Origin: Fallopia convolvulus
Taxonomy: Eukaryota; Streptophyta; Magnoliopsida; Caryophyllales; Polygonaceae
DNA length: 64,000 nt
NCBI GenBank assembly: GCA_964016875.1
Contig: OZ024719.1
Coordinates: forward strand, 70,007,224 to 70,071,223
Direction of reading: 5' to 3'
Shown in pieces: positions 12,472 through 22,053 of the stretch (position 1 is the first letter of the stretch; every line of letters begins with the position of its first letter). Position numbers and translations under genes: made by a program. Under the pieces are notes generated by a model. The model did no database searches, had not been told where the DNA came from, and was given only the letters and a program-made list of their open reading frames with translations.

Positions 12472-13330
12472 TTATTCTCTTAAATCATCCGAAATCAAAG
12501 ATACAATAGGTAGAGGTAGATCCTCTAGGATAGTAAAGTCCTGATCTAAGGTAAAAGATAAGTTCTCTAAGGCATCAACCACTTTATTGCAATTTCTATT
12601 GATGTGTTGGACTACAACTCTCCAAGACGGGCACTGGATAAGCGAGCAATAGTGAACCACCATAGCAAAGTCCGGGTGGGTAGTCAGCAGCGTCCCGGTG
12701 AGAAGCTTGACTACAATAGTAGAATCTGTTTCAACAACAACGGATTGAGTGTTCTTTTGTTGGGCAATGTTTAACGCTCTGTGAACAACTAGGAGTTCAG
12801 CTCGTAGTGCAGAGCATTGGCCCAATTTTTCAGCAAAGCTAAGATCACAATTCCCTCTGAATTTCTAAGGATGTCATCCCCACTGGCCGCACCAGGGTTT
12901 CCCTTTGATGCTATGATGGTATTAAATTTTAGCCAATTCTGATTCGGCGGACACCACCTGTTCTCCGCGTTTCTAGGTGAGTTTCTTTGATTATTCAATC
13001 TCAACCTTGTATTATTCCAAAGCTCAGCAATCATAGCCCCCAAGAATTCTTCCTGAATCGGGTTAGTTGACAACTCTTCGAGTGGCTTTTCACAAAGCCA
13101 TCTATGGGACTAAAAGAGAGTGCGTTGCCCATTTTTTATTGCCATCCGGGTTCCTCTATGAAGAATATCAGCACCGTGTTCAATTCCTCTCCAAATGTAG
13201 GAAGTTGAATGCTTCTTTGCAATCATATCAATATCATATCTGTTATCACAATATTTGCCTCTCAAGTTTTGATTGTTTCTTAACACCAAGCGACTTGGCC
13301 ATGGTAGGCGTCTTGCCTATGTTGCACTGA
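12472..13330 (-). pseudogene. LINE C-terminal fragment with RNase H domain, minus strand
   Basis: Read on the minus strand from 13330, degraded sequence leads to YIWRGIEHGADILHRGTRM and NGQRTLF (13200-13110), the usual LINE segment after the reverse transcriptase. Next come a linker with WCPPNQNWLKFN (about 12950), the RNase H start AASGDDILRNSEGIVI, and after a frameshift near 12810 the RNase H core ALRAELLVVHRALNIA, VVVETDSTIVVKLL and VVQHINRNCNKVVDALEN. The Glu of the ALRAE motif and Asp of ETDS are kept. The last clean reading frame ends at 12472. Frameshifts and stops show it is dead. Confidence 0.75.
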
Positions 13331-13456
13331 GCAACGACTTTAAGATCGTATTATTTATACTTTATAGAATATTAGGATTAGGGTAATTGAGTTGGACATT
13401 ATTATTTACTACTTGATAGTTACTATTTTGTAAGAGATCTACCATCTTACCAATTA

Positions 13457-13685
13457 CTCCCTCCGTTTCAAAATAGTTGTTCTTAAAGCCATTTTTTTTG
13501 TTTCAAAATAGATGTTCATGTAACTTTTTTTTCCATTTATACCCTTATATATATACCACTTTACACATATCCCAAAATTTTCAATGAAAAAAATAAAGAG
13601 TACTTATAGGGGTAATTTGGGAAAAAAAGATTTTCCTTAATATGTGAAGTTTTGTATAAGATCAACTATTTTGAAACGAAGGGAG
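13457..13685. mobile_element. Stowaway-type MITE
   Basis: A 229-base element with inverted ends CTCCCTCCGTTTCAAAATAG and its near-complement CTATTTTGAAACGAAGGGAG. TA is duplicated at 13455-13456 and 13686-13687. This is the standard plant Tc1/mariner Stowaway signature. Confidence 0.85.
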
Positions 13686-13697
13686 TACTATTTAATA

Positions 13698-14051
13698 CTC
13701 CCTCCGATCCTTATTAAGTGACTTTTTAGAATTTTTTACACTTATTAAGAAAATTATTAATAACCCATAAAAATTTACTTTAACTCACAAAAAACTAAGT
13801 AATTAATTAACCAATAATTTTACTTTTCACAATTTGTTGAGATAAACATGCATCAATTGGTTATTCCACTAAGACATGCTAATGTGGAACAAGTTTCAAA
13901 GGAAGGTCATTAAATTTTATCCCAATAAGTGTGAAAAACTAATTGAAAAATAGTTCTAGTTAATTGAAAAAGTAAAGTTATTAATGTCAAAAACACTTAA
14001 TTTGAATCAAGAAAAAATGCTACAAAGTCACTTAATAAGGATCGGAGGGAG
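13698..14051. mobile_element. Second Stowaway-type MITE, adjacent
   Basis: A 354-base element with inverted ends of about 40 bases, starting CTCCCTCCGATCCTTATTAA and ending with its complement GGATCGGAGGGAG. TA flanks both sides. It lies 12 bases from the previous MITE but has a different end sequence, so it is an independent insertion. Confidence 0.85.
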
Positions 14052-14179
14052 TACTTCTTAGGTTGCAAAAGTTTAAAGTTTCATATTGAAAAAATTGTTG
14101 ATTATTACTAAATGAAAGTTTTGAGTTGTGTCCATTGGTACTTGAACTCTATAATAGTAGAATTATTTTTGCTAATTAT

Positions 14180-14637
14180 TAGGGATGCACATGGGGGCAG
14201 AGCGGGGGTGCGGAATGCATTCCCCACCCAAATCCTCGTTATACTATTATGCCCCTATCTCCGCCCCGTCCCCATCTAATCTCCGCGAACGGGGCGGGAA
14301 ATCCCCATCGGGTATTGAGTTATTAACAAGACCCCGTTTATTATAAAAAAATATTTTAAACTTTTAAAAAGTTTACAAATATCAAATTTAATAACATATA
14401 TCTTAAATTTTATTATATACTCGCTTTTAAATTAATAACTACAACTATATTTAAATTTTATTTTTATTTTTTGTTTTATAAATTAAATAAGAAAAACATA
14501 TCGGGTATAAATACCGAGAATTCGGGGAAGATAATACATTCCCCGTCCCCGTCCTGTTTCAATCAGGGATCCGCGGCGATCCGCCCTATGGATTTCGCCG
14601 CGGATCCCCGTCCTCATGGATTTTTTGTGCATCCCTA
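14180..14637. mobile_element. GC-rich hAT-type MITE with 8-bp target duplication
   Basis: Terminal inverted repeats are TAGGGATGCAC (14180-14190) and GTGCATCCCTA (14627-14637). The flanks 14172-14179 and 14638-14645 are both CTAATTAT, a perfect 8-bp duplication as made by hAT transposases. The subterminal regions are very GC-rich (GGGGCGGG and CCCCGTCCCC phrases) while the centre is AT-rich. No open frame for a transposase. Confidence 0.85.
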
Positions 14638-14645
14638 CTAATTAT

Positions 14646-15149
14646 TACATCTCTATGGTACGTATGGCCGTTGATTTTCGGCTAACACAATCAAATTAAA
14701 ACACTAACGGTCAAATCGGTTCAAACTCGGAACCGGACCGTAATAGGACCGGATCGGAATGGTTCGATCCGGTCCGGCCCACACTCCATATTTTTTAATG
14801 TCCATTGATCTGAACCGGACCGTACACATTCGGTCCAATCCGGACAGGTGGCACAGCCCTAGGGGCCCTAGGCGTTCCGTTCCTACGTGAGAATTTACCA
14901 TCTGTCAACTCTTAACAACCGACTTTGGAGCACGCTGAATTATTTCTCTACTTGGTAGCGGTGGCGAGCCGATCTCCATGCAAAAAAAGAGCCTCAACTT
15001 GAAACTCCCCTTCTCGTTCCCTCCAGAAACCCCCTTCGGCCCCCCTCAAAACGTTTCTACCATAGATTGCGGCATAATCTGAAGAACAGAACCTTGGTTT
15101 CGCTTCCGAACTCGGACGCAAACTGGTATTAGATCCGAAGGCGGAAATA
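14646..15149. other. Intergenic, upstream of the HIG1-type gene
   Basis: Contains repeated GGTTC/CCGGT phrases (14705-14860) common in degenerate plant repeats. Bases from about 14900 probably hold the promoter and 5' UTR of the following gene, but no clear TATA box was seen. Confidence 0.5.
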
Positions 15150-17308
15150 ATGGGTAATCCAGAGCCTAGCATCGATGAGTTCTTCCCGGAGCAGAAGCGA
15201 GTGCGAAATCGTTTCGTCCCCATCGGTAAGATCATGAGCAAATCTGTTCCTTTCACGGAATTGCGCGCATCGTCTTTCTATTCGATGTTGTATTAGGTTA
15301 ATAAAATTTTGCTTTCAATTTAGGTTTTTTTTTTGGAATTGTGGAATTGGGTGATGACCAGGGCTTGATTGAATAATTGCATTAGCTTTCTAAGCATTCA
15401 TTATATAGGCTTTATATTTGGAGGCTGCTTAGTGATTTTCGTGCAAACTTTGTTGATGCTGGGGATTAGCGGTGAAGTTATATAGATCCTATGATGAAAA
15501 GTTGGATCTTTGGGCCACTGTGCACTCCAATTATTTCATGAGTGGGTTGAAATTTGTTGGAGATTTTTGGTCAATGTCAATTTGGTCTCTTGAGGTTGTG
15601 GAGTATTTTGTGGAGTCAATTGGGCTATATGTTTGCTAGAGATGAAAGGTGGGTATACCTTATGATAAGAGATGATTTGGTAAACGAAAACCTTTATAAC
15701 TGGTAGCAGGGAAAGATTAACCTGAGGAACTGTTTTATGTGACCTCTGCAGCTCTGCTTGGGATTTGTATTTGTCTACTTATCTTGACAGCTGTTTGAAG
15801 CAAACTCTTTATATTTTTTGGTCATTAGCTTTCTAGCCATTCATTATCCGGGCTTTATGTTTGGAGGCTGCTTTCTGATTTTCGTGCGAACTTTGTTGAT
15901 GCTGGGGGATTGGCGGTGAAGTTACGTAGATCCTATGATGAAAAGTTGGAGCGTTTGGCCACTTTGTGAGTTGCACAACAAGTATCTCATGAGTAGTTGG
16001 AATTTTACTGGAGATGGTTTGGTCAATGTCAGTTTGGTCTCTTGAGGTTATGGAGTCAATTGGGTTATATATATTTGCTAGTGATGAAAGATGGGTATAC
16101 CTTATGATAACTGATAAGAGATGATTTGCGAAATGAAAACCTTTATAACTGGTAACAGGGAATGATTAATGAGATGGTTTTATATGTGCTCTGCTTGGGA
16201 TTTGTATTCTCTACTTATCTTGGCTGCTATTTTAAGCAAACTCTTTATATTTTGCTTATATGTATTGGCTAGTTAGATGACAAATTCTTCCAGATGGTTG
16301 GAATTTGAGAAGAAGCAGAGGTAACTGTTGATCTGTGTCTATAAGGTGTATTCGTCTTGTTGATGTCATTGATTTGAGTTCTGTTAAATAGGTGAATCAA
16401 TTTATGCTTGGGGAGTAATGTTGGACTTGGGGGAAGCCTTCTACCAATATTGTATTCCACTGTCTTCCTGGTTTGCTGCTTTGTGGTTCAATTGTTGGTT
16501 ATAGTTCAATTTAGCAAGTGGTTTCAACAGAAGATGAAAATAGTTTCCCTTGATTTTTAGGTTTCCTTTATGCTCATCGAATTCATGTTATCGCAAGACC
16601 TTAATATCATCTTGTTGAAATAGTCTTGAAGTATCCATATACTCAAGCATTGTATTTGTTTTGATTCTCATCACAAAAGAATTTAAACAATCTACTTTGA
16701 ATTACTATTGGATGATGCAGAAATCTTAATGATCTACTCCCTTGTTGTGATAGGAATTAGGAAATAAGTGTAAGCTATAGAATATGTTCTATGTTTGGAA
16801 CAAACCTTTGTGCCGCCTTCTTATAGTCCCCAAATGGATAAAAATCTACTTGCTGAAACAGTGAAATCAGTAGGATCACAGCATTATTGGTTGGCTGATA
16901 GCTTTGCAGGAACTGATTTGACTAGCGGATTGTATTTGTGAATTGTATAATGATGTTTGCTAAGAGTAGCTGATAAGTATCAGCTAGTTACTTTTTTTAT
17001 GTGTAAAATGAATGCATATAATATCATGCTAAATTGTTATGGATACTATATTGCCCAAAATGTTGCTAACATCAGCATTTCTTCAATTCTCTATTGGTTA
17101 TCATGCTAACATCAGCATGTAATGTTCAGGTGCATTGATAACTGCCGGGGTTCTTACAGCTGGCTTAGTAAGCTTCAGGCGAGCGAATTCACAGTTGGGT
17201 CAGAAGCTAATGCGAGCCCGTGTAGTTGTCCAAGGTGCAACGGTAGCACTTATGGTAGGCACAGCCTCCTACTATGGAGAGCAGTTTCCAAAATACCCCA
17301 CTTTCTAA
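15150..17308 (+). CDS. HIG1/RCF1-type small mitochondrial membrane protein
   Basis: Two exons, 15150-15225 and 17130-17308, joined in phase inside a Gly codon to give 84 residues from MGNPEPSIDEFF to KYPTF. Two hydrophobic segments (about residues 24-41 and 57-74) surround the sequence QKLMRARVVVQ. This matches the (Q/I)x3(R/H)xRx3Q motif of HIG1-domain proteins exactly: Q50, R54, R56, Q60. HIG1/RCF1 proteins sit in the inner mitochondrial membrane and associate with cytochrome c oxidase or respiratory supercomplexes. That function is inferred from the family; the N-terminus differs from the better-known Arabidopsis hypoxia-induced members I can recall. The 1.9-kb intron contains an imperfect tandem duplication. 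Confidence 0.85.
15381..16265. repeat. Imperfect 443-bp tandem duplication in the HIG1-type gene intron
   Basis: The unit starting ATTAGCTTTCTAAGCATTCA at 15381 recurs at 15824 as ATTAGCTTTCTAGCCATTCA. Both units share GGAGGCTGCTT, CTTTGTTGATGCTGGG, TAGATCCTATGATGAAAAG and an AAGCAAACTCTTTATATTTT end (about 15797 and 16234). Differences are scattered substitutions and indels. Confidence 0.85.
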
Positions 17309-18397
17309 ATCAGGTGATGTAATGAATTTATCTTTTTCTTGAATCTTGATAATGAAGAGGTCTGAGCTCAACCTTCATCCTCACCCTGTAGTCAATTTAT
17401 ATGCCTTGCTGAAACATTGGATATAGTTTTGTAAGGGTTTATATGCAGCAGCTTCATTGATTAGGCTGTGACTATCTAATTATCTTTCTGTTAAGAAATC
17501 AAGCACTGTAATAATATCTGGATTTGGATATGAGACATTTTTTCCCAGGTTATATATGATCAGCAAAACGAGTTTATTCAATTATGGTTAGGCATACAAA
17601 GAGCTTGAAATGCAATGTGCTCATGGCTGGAGAGCCGCATTTTGCTAGCTGTAATAGTGAATTTCTCTTTAAAAGAAAAGTGTGGAATAGAAAGTAGAGC
17701 AAAACATACTTGTACACCTCAAACTCTTAAAGCTCAAAATTGCTTGGCTTCATATAAGGTGGGTTTTACACTGATGTAAGCAGTACATATTTACAAGTTA
17801 AAAACTTACTAACATAGCTTGCTTATAACTTGATGCAGTGCAACATTTTTTGCTTGTAACTTGATGAGATCAAGGTATATAATAAGGTCAGATATACAAT
17901 TAGAACATGTGAATGTATAGTCTGCTGACCATTTCAAACACTCCCACAGTGTAAAACCTATTGGTTTAAATTTTACACACTAGACTTCAATGTATCCATC
18001 CAATTTAAATAACACTTCCAACTTGAGTTCCAATTGTTCTCACATCTTCTTAGATCATGTACCACAAATCTCGAGCATATTTTATTTGATCAGGTCGTCG
18101 TTACAATGGGAAAGAGGATTTGAACTCATGATATCAGAGTGCAAAACCATTGAGTTTGTACTATAAAAAATCGACAAGTTTAGATCGATAGCTCTTCAAG
18201 TAGGTAGAGGATTGCCAGTGATGAATTGAGAAGATACCATTTATATTTCTTTTATAAATTGAGGTGAAAGGATATGTGGCGATCAAATGCAAAATCGCTT
18301 ACAAAATTGTTTCTGATTCACTTATGTGAACATAGATGGTCTAACATTGATCCATCAAATGGCCTAAGTTCCTGAAAAGTTGTCATCTAATGCCCTC
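17309..18397. other. Intergenic between convergent genes, no feature recognised
   Basis: Holds the 3' UTR of the HIG1-type gene and the downstream region of the SWEET gene on the other strand. Near 18095-18180 there is a tRNA-reminiscent phrase (GGATTTGAACTCATGATATC) that may be an old SINE piece, but it is too degraded to call. Confidence 0.5.
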
Positions 18398-19667
18398 CTA
18401 CACACCAGCCATTTCCAAATCGCTACTTGCATGTTTGTCCCAGTTCGTCGTTCTGTAGTACGCTGCGTAAAGGATTAGCTGAACGACACCAGATATCATA
18501 CCTAAACCATTCGGAACCTGCCAAAGATTCATCATATACATGTATATATGAGACAGAATGTTGTTACTCCACACATTGATTCCTAAGATAAGACCAACTT
18601 ACTAAACTATGAAATGATCAAATCATGTGTAATTACCGCGATCCAGGGATCAAATTTGATCAGAGCGTAAATTAGCCAAACGATCCCATTACATAGGTTA
18701 GCAAACGATAACCAAAACGGCATGTACTTCACACTTTTCGTCCTAATAACCATTTTCTGCAACACACCATGTTAACAACTTATTAGAATGTTCATATGGA
18801 TATACTTAGCACAAGCATCTAGCCAAGGCATGGTGATTGAAAGAAATGGGTATAGAAGAAAAATAGTTACCATGACGGTTAATGGCGCAACGTACATAAT
18901 GATATTGAGGGCGACACAAAAGGAGCCCACGACTATGGTTCTCATGTGTGTTCCATGGACGAACTTTAACGTCAACACTACAATAGCTACATAGATGAGA
19001 GTTCCCGGTATCAAAACGAGTACCATCCTTTTCTGATGAATTTGCCAAAGTAAACAAGAAAACCGAATCAGAAACTGTGAAGATAGTTATCTCACATCGG
19101 GAAATTAAGCAATGGAACTCCATTGAGTTTATGTATGAATTGCTAGTTTGTGGGATATGACATAAAACGTACCCATTTGGAAAATGGAGAGTAAATGAAA
19201 AAGATGGCGATATAGACGAACTGAAGGGCTAATCCGGTACTGTTGATTGTGATGACAAGAGTGCTATCCGGATGCACAAAGGGTAATCCATAGAAAACCC
19301 ACATTGCACAATTGAAGATTAGTGCAAGGTAAGGATCTGGCTTGTAATTTTGCACTGATTTCTTCTTGATTATCTGAACAAATGTTGGGCTGCAACAAGG
19401 ATATATGTTATCACATTTTTCAAATCCCAATTCTTCATAATACACACTACAATAACGATTCATGTGTGAGGAAGTGAGATAGACACTTACACTGGGGAGA
19501 GAAATAGGCACATGGAAATGATATTTCCTGCAGAAAAACGTGACATTTCAATGTCTTAGGATTTACCCATTTAGGAGAAAGTAATCAACAATTAAGATCA
19601 TTTATAAACTAAGGGATTAATTACCAATAATGCCGACTATGGTTCTTGTTAAATCACTGTTTAACAT
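18398..19667 (-). CDS. SWEET sugar transporter, clade II (SWEET4/5-like)
   Basis: Six minus-strand exons: 19667-19625, 19527-19491, 19389-19173, 19032-18871, 18756-18637 and 18517-18398, in phase, 232 residues. The start MLNSDLTRTIVGIIGN is the usual SWEET opening. Two MtN3/saliva triple-helix repeats are seen: the first has LFLSPVPTFVQIIKKKSV, YKPDPYLALIFNC and YGLPFVHPDSTLVITIN; the second has IIMYVAPLTVMKMVIRTKSV, KYMPFWLSFANLCNGIVW and VPNGLGMISGVVQLILYA. YYRTTNW near the C-terminus is shared with SWEET5-type proteins. Clade II SWEETs are seven-helix facilitators that mainly move hexoses across the plasma membrane. The C-terminal tail is short compared with family members of 240-250 residues. 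Confidence 0.93.
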
Positions 19668-20261
19668 CTTGTCTGATTTGCCACTGATCTAAACACAACG
19701 AGTAATGTGACTAGCAATGTGAAGGAGTTTGTGGTAACAGGTAGAGTAATCAACGATGAAAATATTGATGAGAGAGAGATGATAGATGGAGTTTGCTGAA
19801 GAGGATCGGAACTTTGTTTGTAGTGTTTGTAATCCAATAAAGTTCAGTTATTTATTGCAACTTTCCAAGCTTTTAGGAGATTTGAAAACCATGTGGATGT
19901 TTTATGCCTAAAATTAGAGACACACATACGACGAATAAGTCATTCTTCAGTAACTTCCGTAATTATAGATGTCTGTTTTTTTTGGTCGAATAATTATAGA
20001 TGTCTGTATCTCATGCCTTTTTTATCTTTTCCGACTTTTACTAGGGATCGCCAATTTAACTTTATTAAGAGAATAACTTATTTTACATCTTAAATCTAAA
20101 GAGATTCCGTGTTAATTGTTAGTTGATTTTAGAATGAAACCTCATAGATTGCTAGACCAATATCGCACAGTGTGTACGTACCTGACATATTTCCAATCTA
20201 TCTACCTATCGGCTCATGGACTTTACCCATTATCTACCTTGGGTTGGGCTTAGCTAGTCAT

Positions 20262-20330
20262 CCCAATTGCACTTGAGGGGTGTATTGAAAATGATAACTT
20301 ATCCCACATCTGAAATTTAAGAAGATGATT
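20262..20330 (+). mobile_element. TRIM/LTR element remnant: polypurine tract and LTR start
   Basis: The phrase CAATTGCACTTGAGGGG (20264-20280) is followed directly by TGTATTGAAAATGATAACTT (20281 on) and ATCCCACATC. The same arrangement, a GTTGCACTTGA polypurine module followed by a TGT-starting LTR, ends the internal regions of the two miniature LTR elements at 27755 and 32687. No second LTR found here. Confidence 0.5.
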
Positions 20331-20888
20331 CGGTCAGATATTCTGTGCATTATGACCCAATTTCAGAGTACGTCTTTCGTGAGGTCAAGCCAGTTACGGA
20401 CTACATTGTAATCTCGTTTCGTCTGTTCAAATTATAGTTGATCATGACGTTCGTGATCTCATTCACAAGAATACCCTAAGGCGGCCCACTTCTCGTTAGT
20501 TTGACCCTCTAATAATACCTTTCTATGTATATATAAAAAAGAAAACAATTCCTACAACATTGTTTCAACAAGTTAGGTATGTTGTAACCTACAACAATCC
20601 AACAATCATATACAATCATCATGTAGGAAGGCCTTTACACAAGTAACTTCTTCCTTAAACTTGAATTGTGTATAATATTAGGATAAGTCCATCTTTAAAG
20701 TCTTCATGAAAGTGTCTAGTCTAGATGATGAGGCCTAAATCTTAACGGATCCGCTTCGATTGTTCCCAAATGAGTTTAAAAAATCTTTGAAAAGAAGAAC
20801 GCAAGTGGACACAAAGATTTTTTTGACGCAATTCAAACAAAAGTCCCACTCTGCGAAACTTTAAGATGGGAGACTCGTCTAATCCACT

Positions 20889-21075
20889 AGGCAACGAAGG
20901 TTAACACACACGTTTACAAAGCAAGCACACACAAATAGCTAAGGCTAGAAATGAGGTCACAGAACAAAAAGCAAAGAACAAATTGCTAGGCAACGAAGGT
21001 CAATACACACATTTACAAAGCAAGCACACACAAATAGCTAGGCTAGAAACAAGGTCAAAGAACAAAGAGCAAGCA
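20889..21075. repeat. 99-bp imperfect tandem duplication
   Basis: AGGCAACGAAGGTTAACACA at 20889 recurs as AGGCAACGAAGGTCAATACA at 20988. Both units share TTTACAAAGCAAGCACACAC, AAATAGCTA and GGCTAGAAA. Non-coding, function unknown. Confidence 0.8.
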
Positions 21076-22053
21076 AAAAGCAGGAAGAACAGAGAATGGA
21101 ACAAGCGAGCTCACAAAGAACTCAAACCACCAAGACATTAACTCCCTCATGTCGCTTTCTCTCTTCCCCTTTCTACTTTTTCTTCTTCTTCGGTCTTGAC
21201 ACAACTTCGATGAGCAACAATGGAATCACATAGCACAAGCTCAGAGGGAGCGAAAACCCTAGAAATCCCACAACGGCACAAAAATGAGCAAGAGAAACAA
21301 CTAGGGCTTCGATCTTTCCTTATGCTAACCTTAAAAGCTCAAATGATGTCGTTACCTCTCATACGGGTCTCGTTAAGACAAACCCAATGTTTAGCTTAAT
21401 AGATAGACTTTCAAACTCAGAAAAAGAGCACGGCACAGTTAGACATCATTCAGGCTCAAGGCCTAAGTCGCACACAAAATCAGCCTAATTCAACCAAACA
21501 AGAAGCACAAGAGCCATACTTAATCATGGCTAGATCAAGCGGCTCAAGTAGTTGAGTCATGGTTCGAACAAGATGATTCATGATATCTTAAGCATGGGTC
21601 AAGCCCCTATCCTAGCCTATATAAATCTATGCATGCAAAGCTTTGTTATGAGTGTGTATGTATGTTACCAGTTACAACATAGATTACAAAACATACTAGA
21701 GCAAACATTTCACTTCCATGTAGACCAAAAATGTCATATGACCGATCAGATTCATTATGAAAAAAGAATTGTGCCTATACTACATTATTATTCATTAATC
21801 ATACAATAATACACACTAAACTATAATAATAACCTTATTCCATGACAAAAATTATGCTATATCCATCCATCCAATTAAAAAAGAATCCCCACCAGTATCA
21901 TCCTTTCTTAACTTGCTCTTATCACTCTACAGCAAAACTTCAAACACAAAACTATATAGCTCTTGAAAAACTCGAGCTACTTCTAATGATTTCCATGAAT
22001 TCAACCTAAACCATACCTTCATCTCCCCTTCCGTATGTGTATTTACAAAGAGT

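Larger units (their letters stand above)
19668..22053. other. Intergenic: SWEET upstream region and spacer
   Basis: The SWEET promoter should lie in 19700-19870; AATAAATAA on the minus strand near 19848 and an inverted CCAAT near 19832 are weak candidates. The rest contains a TRIM remnant around 20270 and a tandem duplication at 20889-21075. No gene seen. Confidence 0.5.
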
